A stretch of DNA of 64,000 nucleotides from assembly GCA_016708725.1 (NCBI GenBank), contig JADJFE010000001.1:558001-622000 (forward strand), in the 5' to 3' direction. The position numbers and the translations under genes are program-made. Of the stretch, positions 57,581 through 64,000 are shown piece by piece. Numbering within the stretch: the stretch's first letter is position 1; each line of letters opens with the position of its first letter. The DNA is from Candidatus Aalborgicola bjergmarkensis (GTDB taxonomy: Bacteria; Pseudomonadota; Gammaproteobacteria; Burkholderiales; Burkholderiaceae_C). Under the pieces are notes generated by a model. It made no database searches. It was not told where the DNA came from and saw only the letters and a program-made list of their open reading frames with translations.

Positions 57581-60500
57581 AAATTAAGTAGCGTACGCTG
57601 GTTTGCGCCCAGCGCATTGTGCAGTCCATCCAGCAGGGTGCTCAGTTCAGCAACCAGCTCGGCGCTCAGGGCCAGAATCTTCTGCGTTTCGGTACCTTGA
57701 TGGAGGGCTAAGTCAAGAGCAGCACCTGCATCCGCCAAGCGGGTTGCAGCGACATTGCCTGCCGAACCCTTGAGGGAGTGCGCCACTTCTTTGAGGACGG
57801 CCATATCTTGTGTTTCTATGGCTTTGTACAGTTGCGCCACTTCACCTGCATGCCCTGCGGCGAATGTGTTCAACAGATGCGCATACCGGCTCACATCGCC
57901 GCGCATTTTGGCCACTCCGCGCTCGACATCCAGACCCGGAATCCGCAATAGGCGTTGCTGCAGCGCGGTCGGGTCCGGTGTTGCGGGGGCGGGGGCTTTG
58001 GACGCTTGCGTGGGCGTGCTATCGGTGTTGGTGTTGGCGAGCCACTTGCGTAGCATGGCGTAGAAAATGTGCGTTTCAACCGGCTTGACGATAAAGTCGT
58101 TCATGCCGGCCTCCAGGCAGGCCTGGCGGTTCTCGGTGAACGCGTTGGCGGTCATGGCCAGAATCGGGATTTTTGCCCCCTGGGCAAGCAAACGGATGGC
58201 GCGCGTGGCATCCAGGCCATCCATGCGCGGCATTTGCATATCCATGAGTATCAGATCGTAGGGCTTGGCGCGTACCATCTCCAGCGCTTCACGACCATCG
58301 TTGGCAACGTCCGCATCCAGGCCCGCACAATGCAGAAGTTCCAGCGCGACTTCCTGATTGACCAGATCGTCTTCGGCCAGTAAAACGCGCATGTCCCCGT
58401 GGTGCTTGCGCAGCCAGGATTCATCATCTTCGGTAACCCCCTGCTGGTCAGTTGTTGGTAGGACACCATGGCCACGCTGCAGGCGGGCCGTGAACCAGAA
58501 CCGGCTACCCTGACCTTCCTTACTGAGTACACCGGCGTCGCCGCCCATCAATTGGGCCAGTCGCTTGGTAATCGTCAGGCCAAGGCCCGAGCCACCGTAT
58601 TTGCGGGTGGTCGAAACGTCGGCCTGTTCGAAAGCCAGAAAAAGCTCCGCGAGTTTTTCAGGAGCAATGCCGATGCCGGTATCTTGCACCTCAAAACGTA
58701 GCAGCAAATCATCTCCGTGCTCTTCCACAAGTTGGGCGCTCAGGACGACATGGCCGTGTTCAGTGAATTTGACTGCGTTGTTGACGTAATTGAGCAGAGC
58801 CTGGCGCAGCCGGGTGGAGTCGCCGCGCAGCCAGGGAGGAACCCCTTCATGGACTACCATTTTGATGGCCAATCCCTTTGCCTTGGCCGCATCCGTAATC
58901 AACGAATGTACACCGTCAAGGGTGCTCGCCAGATTAAAGTTGCTTGCCTCCAGTGTGAGTTTTCCGGCTTCAATTTTTGAGATGTCAAGAATGTCGTTGA
59001 TGAGTGATAGCAGATGCTTACCGGCTGTGTCAATTTTTGCCAATCGTTCAGTTTCTTGTGGCGTGTGCAGGGTGCGACGTAGCAGATTGGTAAGGCCAAT
59101 GATGGCATTCAACGGTGTGCGGATTTCATGGCTCATGTTGGCCAGGAAGGCGCTCTTGGTGGTGTTGGCGGCTTCGGCGGCCTTTTTGGCTTCGGCCAGT
59201 TCAGTCGTGCGCGATGCCACTAGCGTTTCAAGATGGTGGCGGTGTTGTTCGAGTTCGACCTCGGTCTTGTACTTCTGTGTGACATCGCTGAAAACCAGCA
59301 CCACGCCAATAATCTGATCAGCCGCATTGCGAATGGGTGCGGCGCTGTCGGCGATCTGGTACTCGTGGCCGTCACGCGCTTGCAGCACGGTGTGGTTCGC
59401 CAGGCCAATGACCGCACCACGTTCCATCACCAGCTGCACCGGATTGACCGATGGCAGGCGGGTCTGGGCGCTGACGATGCGAAACACTTCGGCCATGGGC
59501 TTGCCCAGCGCATCCGCCAGCGGCCAGGCGGTCAGGCGTTCGGCGGTCGGATTCATCCGGGTAATCCGTCCCGCAGCGTCCGTGGCGATGACGCCATCAC
59601 CGATGGAGTGCAGCGTGATGGCGAGGTTTGTTTCGCTCTCCTTCAGTGACTCTTCCCGTCGCGCCAAGGTTTGCAGCAGGCCATTGAAGCCGCCAATCAG
59701 ATCGCCGATTTCGTCTTGAGTCGTCACCGGCAAGAGCTGCGGCGTCTGGCTTACCTGCGGCAAAGTTTTGAGCATCTTCGACGTTGCAACCATCGGTTTG
59801 AACTGGCGTCGCAGCATCCCGGCGGTAATCCACCAGGATAGCCATCCGGCGAACAGCGTGAAGATTGCCGTAGCCCACAACATGCGCGTTTGCATGTTGC
59901 GGATCGGTGCAAACGCTTCTTCAACCGGCAAGGTGGCCGTCATGTCCCAGCCAGACACCGGGATACGCTTGGACGAGCCCATATGCTCGACACCCATGGC
60001 ACCGGGAAAAACGAGCGTCCCCTCAAAGCCCTGAATAAAGCGGTCGACCGCAGGATTGACGCCGGGTGCGGGTAACGGCTGCATAATCCGGCGCTTGTCG
60101 GTGGCGGTGATGGTCAGCCGATCCTTTGGAGAATTAATCAAATAGCCGCCGGTCTTACCATAGCTGTTGTGAGTAATCCTGTCCGTGAAATTAGGTTTAC
60201 TTAGGTCGATTACCCCGATCAGCGCCGCGACGACCTTGCCCCTGGCGTCGTGAATCGGCGTGGCAATGCCGAACACAGGCTTCTTCAACGCCTTGCCGAT
60301 ACGCGGTTTCCCGATCCTGGAAACACCCTCTTTCAAGGCGGCGGCGACATGATCCTGCTCCATGAAATTCATGCCGACCCGACCTGCAGAATGCGGTATC
60401 GACGCGATCGCCACACCATCGGGTCCGACGATATAAGCGCCGCCATTGAATAGCATTTGTAGCACCGGGTTACGCTCCAAGCCGGACTGCAAGATCGCCG

Positions 60501-60759
60501 TTTCACCCTGCGCCATCGAACCGAATTCGTGCGCGGCCTTCTCAAGTTCGCGTATCCGCATTTCCAGTTCATCATTGACCTGCGCAGCCAGCAAGGAAAC
60601 CGCCGCAAACTGCTGGTCTCCCAACAGCAGTTCCATATCCTCGCGCAGCATCATGCTGACGTATAACGCCAGGGTCCAGATGCCGAGCACGAAAATGATC
60701 AGCGTGGACAGAGTCACCTTCGTCTTGAGTGAGCGCACTTGAAGGAAATTTATGTTCAT
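57577..60759 (-). CDS. Hybrid sensor histidine kinase (Cache-HAMP-PAS-HK-REC-Hpt)
   Basis: 1060 aa. Membrane helix about 17-38, extracytoplasmic Cache domain (GAYIVGPDGVAIASIPHSAGRVGMNF, GKVVAALIGVIDLS), helix about 290-312, HAMP, PAS (LAITLHSIGDGVIATDAAGRITRMNPTAERLTAW). Then HisKA with the phospho-His in FLANMSHEIRTPLNAIIGLTNLLRR, HATPase (YVNNAVKFTEHG, DTGIGIAPEKL, KYGGSGLGL), REC (VLLAEDDLVNQEVALELL, LILMDMQMPRMDG) and Hpt (VAHSLKGSAGNVAATRLA). AAGGA precedes ATG 60759. The transmitter half is almost identical in DNA to that of the gene upstream. Confidence 0.95.
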   Translation of the reverse strand: MNINFLQVRSLKTKVTLSTLIIFVLGIWTLALYVSMMLREDMELLLGDQQFAAVSLLAAQVNDELEMRIRELEKAAHEFGSMAQGETAILQSGLERNPVLQMLFNGGAYIVGPDGVAIASIPHSAGRVGMNFMEQDHVAAALKEGVSRIGKPRIGKALKKPVFGIATPIHDARGKVVAALIGVIDLSKPNFTDRITHNSYGKTGGYLINSPKDRLTITATDKRRIMQPLPAPGVNPAVDRFIQGFEGTLVFPGAMGVEHMGSSKRIPVSGWDMTATLPVEEAFAPIRNMQTRMLWATAIFTLFAGWLSWWITAGMLRRQFKPMVATSKMLKTLPQVSQTPQLLPVTTQDEIGDLIGGFNGLLQTLARREESLKESETNLAITLHSIGDGVIATDAAGRITRMNPTAERLTAWPLADALGKPMAEVFRIVSAQTRLPSVNPVQLVMERGAVIGLANHTVLQARDGHEYQIADSAAPIRNAADQIIGVVLVFSDVTQKYKTEVELEQHRHHLETLVASRTTELAEAKKAAEAANTTKSAFLANMSHEIRTPLNAIIGLTNLLRRTLHTPQETERLAKIDTAGKHLLSLINDILDISKIEAGKLTLEASNFNLASTLDGVHSLITDAAKAKGLAIKMVVHEGVPPWLRGDSTRLRQALLNYVNNAVKFTEHGHVVLSAQLVEEHGDDLLLRFEVQDTGIGIAPEKLAELFLAFEQADVSTTRKYGGSGLGLTITKRLAQLMGGDAGVLSKEGQGSRFWFTARLQRGHGVLPTTDQQGVTEDDESWLRKHHGDMRVLLAEDDLVNQEVALELLHCAGLDADVANDGREALEMVRAKPYDLILMDMQMPRMDGLDATRAIRLLAQGAKIPILAMTANAFTENRQACLEAGMNDFIVKPVETHIFYAMLRKWLANTNTDSTPTQASKAPAPATPDPTALQQRLLRIPGLDVERGVAKMRGDVSRYAHLLNTFAAGHAGEVAQLYKAIETQDMAVLKEVAHSLKGSAGNVAATRLADAGAALDLALHQGTETQKILALSAELVAELSTLLDGLHNALGANQRTLLNL

Positions 60760-60795
60760 TTGTTTATCCTTGCCCAGTTGCCCTTCGAAGGCCTG

Positions 60796-63700
60796 CTAGT
60801 CTTCGCTAAGCGCATTATGAATCCCATCCAGCAAGCTGCTCAGCTCAGCAATCAGCTCGGCGCTCAGGGCCAGAATCTTCTGCGTTTCGGCACCTTGGTG
60901 GAGGGCTAAGTCAAGAGCAGTACCTGCATCCGCCAAGCGGGTTGCAGCGATATTTCCGGCTGAACCTTTGAGGGTGTGCGCCACATTTTTGAGGACGGCC
61001 ATATCTTGTGTTTCTATGGCTTTGTACAGTTGCGCCACTTCACCTGCATGCCCTGTGGCGAATGTGTTTAGCAGGCCTTTGTACCGCTCCAGATTGCCGC
61101 GCATCCTGGTCACTCCGCGCTCGACATCCAGACCAGGAATTTGCAATAAGCGCTGCTGCAGCACAGCTGGGTCCGGTGCTGTTTTGATGGTGGTATCCGG
61201 CGCGGGGGGGCGGCTTTCGGGCGCTGGTGTTTTTTGCGCTGCATCCTTGGTGCTTGCGAGCCACTTGCGCAGCATGGCATAGAAAATGTGTGTTTCTACC
61301 GGCTTGACAATGAAGTCGTTCATGCCGGCTTCCAGGCAGGCCTGTCGGTTTTCGGAGAATACGTTGGCGGTCAAAGCCAGAATTGGAATAGTGTCGCGTC
61401 CCGGAAGTAGACGAATGGCGCGGGTCGCATCCAGGCCGTCCATATGCGGCATTTGCATATCCATGAGTATCAGATCGTAGGGCTTGGCGCGTACCATCTC
61501 CAACGCTTCACGACCATCGTTGGCAACATCCGCATCCAGGCCCGCACAATGCAGCAGTTCCAGCGCGACTTCCTGATTGACCAGATCGTCTTCGGCCAGT
61601 AAAACGCGCATGTCCCCGTGGTGCTTGCGCAGCCAGGATTCATCATCATCGGCAACCTCCTGGTCAGTTGTTGGTAGGACACCATGGCCACGCTGCAGGC
61701 GGGCCGTGAACCAGAACCGGCTACCCTGACCTTCCGCACTGAGTACCCCGGCGTCGCCGCCCATCAGTTGCGCCAGTCGCTTGGTGATTGTCAGGCCAAG
61801 GCCGGTGCCACCGTATTTGCGGGTGGTTGAAGCGTCGGCCTGTTCGAAGGCCAGAAACAGCTCGGCGAGTTTTTCCGGCGCAATGCCGATGCCGGTATCT
61901 TCCACCTCAAAACGTAGCAACACATCATCTCCATGGTCTTCGACGAGCTGGGCGCGCAGGACAATGCGGCCGTTTTCCGTGAATTTGACCGCGTTGTTGA
62001 CGTAATTGAGCAGAGCCTGGCGCAGCCGGGTGGAGTCGCCGCGCAGCCAGGGTGGAACCCCATCATGGACTACCATTTCGATGGCCAATCCCTTTGCCTT
62101 GGCCGCATCCGCAATCAACGAATGCACACCGTCAAGGGTGCTCACCAGATTAAAGTTGCTTGCCTCCAGTGTGAGTTTTCCGGCTTCAATTTTTGAGATG
62201 TCAAGAATGTTGTTGATGAGGGATAACAAATGCTTGCCGGCGGCGTCAATTTTTGCCAGGCGTTCTGTGTCTTGCGGAGCGTGCAGCGTGCGACGCAGCA
62301 AATTCGTCAGGCCAATGATCGCGTTGAGTGGTGTGCGGATTTCATGGCTCATGTTGGCCAGGAAGGAACTTTTTGCCACGTTGGCGGCATCGGCGGCGTG
62401 TCGGGCTTCATTCAGCTCCTGGGTGCGTTGCTGCACCAGTTCTTCCAGATGGTAGCGATGCCGCAACAACTCCGCAGCCGTTTGCTTTTTATCCGTGATG
62501 TCCTCGGTAGTTACCACATAGTGGGACACTTGGCCATCGGCCTGGTGCAGTGGGGTAATGGTGACCAAGCCATCGAATTCGGTGCCGTCATGACGTTTGT
62601 TGCGCAATTCGCCTTTCCACGGCTGTCCCTGGGTAAATGACTGCCACATGGCCTGATAGGCATCGGAGGAGGTCACGCCCTCGTTGAGAATAGAGAGGGA
62701 TTTGCCGATTACCGCGTCGCTGCGAAAGCCTGTGGTGCGTTCAAATGCGGAGTTTGTGTATTCAATTTCGACCTGCAGGTTGGTGATGATGATGGCCTCG
62801 GAGCTTTGTTCAATCGCCAGAGACAGCTTGCGCAACTGGTTTTCTGTGCGCCGACGCTGCACGATGCGCCAGATTTCATTGGCGATCAGTTGCACCGACT
62901 CGACATCTGCATCGGTATAGGGCGAGGGCTTGTTGCCGACGCCGGCCAGCATTACTACGCGGCCATGTTCGATTACCGGAATGCTGATCAGTCTTTGCAG
63001 TCGGGCGTGCCCCTCGGGCAGGCCACGGCGGTTCGGTGCGGTTGGATAGTCATTGAAGACCACAGGCGCCTTACTGCGCAGCGCATCGGCCCAGATGCCC
63101 GCCTGGCTCACCGGGTAATGCTTTTCATGTGACGCTGTACAGTAGATATTCAGGGTACGTCGTGACCAGGCAACCAGTTCAATGCTCTCTTCGTCTGCGT
63201 TGATGAAGTGGAGGAAGGCGATCTCGCTTTCAGTCAGTTCTTCCGCGAGCTCAAGACCACGCTGCATGAAGGCCGACTCAGCAAAAATTTCGGCTGCATG
63301 GGGTAGTTCGAGCAGCGCCTTCGCCCGGTTGGCTTGCATCAGTGCTGCCTGTTCGCTGTGCTTTGTGGCTGCATGCATGCGTACTTCGGCGATCTGGCGT
63401 TCGCGCAGGCGGCGCTGGGCGATGCTGGTGAGTCCCAGTGAAATCGCTGCGGCCAGCGCAAAGACTGCAGCGCGCAGGGCCAGGTTGCGCTGCCACGTGG
63501 CAAAAACCAGGTCATACGGAATGGATACGCTCACTCCAAGATCGGTGTCGGCGATCGTGCTGACTACGTAGACGCGTTTGATTCCATCGACTACTGATGC
63601 GCCAATATGCCGGGTTATCTTCTGCCTGGAGTTGATGTGTTCGTGAAAGACCGGACTGCTGGTAATGTTGATGCCGTGGAATCTTTCTGGATTGGGCACA

Positions 63701-64000
63701 CGATAAATCAGATCGCCTTTGGCGTTCCACAGTGTGGTGCTCGCACCGTCGCGCAAAGGTGTGACCTGATTCAGCACGCCTTCAAAATAGCGTGGATCGA
63801 CACCCGAAACCACCATTCCGCTAAAGCGTTGTTGGTGGTCGTAGAGCGCCACCGAGAAAGCGATGCTCATGTCACCACCACTGGCTGTTTTGAATGGCCG
63901 CGAAATGTAGAAGTTCGGCGTTAGCGGGCCAGAAAGGTGGGCGACAAAATAATCGCGGCTGGACGAATCAAAGCCCTTCAGCTTTGGCGTAGCGGTCATC
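60796..64000 (-). CDS. Hybrid sensor histidine kinase, N-terminus outside window
   Basis: At least 1067 aa; the reading frame reaches the right edge inside the sensor, so the true start is not seen. Visible parts in order: end of a Cache domain (FYISRPFKTASGGDMSIAFSVALYDHQQRFSGMVVSGVDPRYF), membrane helix (LALRAAVFALAAAISLGLTSIA), GAF domain (ELTESEIAFLHFINADEESIELVAWSRRTL), PAS (LAIEQSSEAIIITNLQVEIEYTNSAFERTTGF), HisKA (SHEIRTPLNAIIGL), HATPase, REC (MDMQMPHMDG), Hpt (VAHTLKGSAGNIAATRLA). It lies 36 bp upstream of the other hybrid kinase on the same strand. The halves from HisKA onward are a recent duplication. Confidence 0.93.
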   Translation of the reverse strand, partial: MTATPKLKGFDSSSRDYFVAHLSGPLTPNFYISRPFKTASGGDMSIAFSVALYDHQQRFSGMVVSGVDPRYFEGVLNQVTPLRDGASTTLWNAKGDLIYRVPNPERFHGINITSSPVFHEHINSRQKITRHIGASVVDGIKRVYVVSTIADTDLGVSVSIPYDLVFATWQRNLALRAAVFALAAAISLGLTSIAQRRLRERQIAEVRMHAATKHSEQAALMQANRAKALLELPHAAEIFAESAFMQRGLELAEELTESEIAFLHFINADEESIELVAWSRRTLNIYCTASHEKHYPVSQAGIWADALRSKAPVVFNDYPTAPNRRGLPEGHARLQRLISIPVIEHGRVVMLAGVGNKPSPYTDADVESVQLIANEIWRIVQRRRTENQLRKLSLAIEQSSEAIIITNLQVEIEYTNSAFERTTGFRSDAVIGKSLSILNEGVTSSDAYQAMWQSFTQGQPWKGELRNKRHDGTEFDGLVTITPLHQADGQVSHYVVTTEDITDKKQTAAELLRHRYHLEELVQQRTQELNEARHAADAANVAKSSFLANMSHEIRTPLNAIIGLTNLLRRTLHAPQDTERLAKIDAAGKHLLSLINNILDISKIEAGKLTLEASNFNLVSTLDGVHSLIADAAKAKGLAIEMVVHDGVPPWLRGDSTRLRQALLNYVNNAVKFTENGRIVLRAQLVEDHGDDVLLRFEVEDTGIGIAPEKLAELFLAFEQADASTTRKYGGTGLGLTITKRLAQLMGGDAGVLSAEGQGSRFWFTARLQRGHGVLPTTDQEVADDDESWLRKHHGDMRVLLAEDDLVNQEVALELLHCAGLDADVANDGREALEMVRAKPYDLILMDMQMPHMDGLDATRAIRLLPGRDTIPILALTANVFSENRQACLEAGMNDFIVKPVETHIFYAMLRKWLASTKDAAQKTPAPESRPPAPDTTIKTAPDPAVLQQRLLQIPGLDVERGVTRMRGNLERYKGLLNTFATGHAGEVAQLYKAIETQDMAVLKNVAHTLKGSAGNIAATRLADAGTALDLALHQGAETQKILALSAELIAELSSLLDGIHNALSED

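Overview
The window looks like the chromosome of a betaproteobacterium of the Comamonadaceae (Rhodoferax-like). The clues are a form II RubisCO (cbbM) with cbbR and a cbbYFPTZ Calvin-cycle operon, hypA/B/F hydrogenase-maturation genes, a TonB/HemP iron-uptake block, and a tryptophanyl-tRNA synthetase with a C-terminal extension. I saw no rRNA, tRNA or CRISPR array. Several genes carry single frame breaks (alpha/beta hydrolase, feoB, hypF, a TPR ATPase at a poly-G run). They may reflect real decay or draft-quality sequence.

Layout. 1-6.4 kb: toxin-antitoxin genes and remnants, NhaA, fructosamine kinase, an Rpn-type nuclease, and displaced fragments of hypB and hypF. 6.4-21.9 kb, all minus strand: two iron blocks with Fur-box-like palindromes upstream. 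One is tonB-exbB-exbD-hemP-siderophore receptor-piuC-hydroxyacid oxidase. The other is feoA-feoB-four small membrane/HMA-like proteins-P1B-type ATPase-secreted propeller-katG, which resembles a ferrosome-type iron-storage cluster. 22-28.8 kb: hypA-hypB-OGT-like glycosyltransferase-hypF, and trpS.

28.9-46 kb is an accessory island. A seven-gene plus-strand cluster (TIR protein, STAND NTPase 1, nitrilase-fold protein, winged-HTH protein, KGGVGR ParA-like ATPase, STAND NTPase 2, class 3 lipase) has the make-up of an abortive-infection or immune system. It is followed by vapBC, a three-gene ParE-like/XRE/unknown operon, and a pair of P-loop ATPases. A ~176-bp palindromic repeat with ~23-bp imperfect terminal inverted repeats stands between these cassettes (29.15, 39.46, 40.37 and 41.97 kb). 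A fifth full copy (0.9 kb) borders the first vapBC, and half copies lie elsewhere.

46-55 kb is the carbon-fixation region: cbbM and cbbR on minus, cbbY-F-P-T-Z divergent on plus, with an orphan Phd-type antitoxin gene wedged between cbbM and cbbR. 55-64 kb holds three large minus-strand signalling genes: a Ser/Thr kinase-Cache-HAMP protein and two hybrid histidine kinases with near-identical transmitter halves. The second histidine kinase runs off the end of the window.

The best candidates for an undescribed system are the TIR/dual-STAND/nitrilase/ParA/lipase cluster, in which the TIR C-terminus and the STAND 1 N-terminus share a short module, and the repeat-punctuated arrangement of conflict cassettes.
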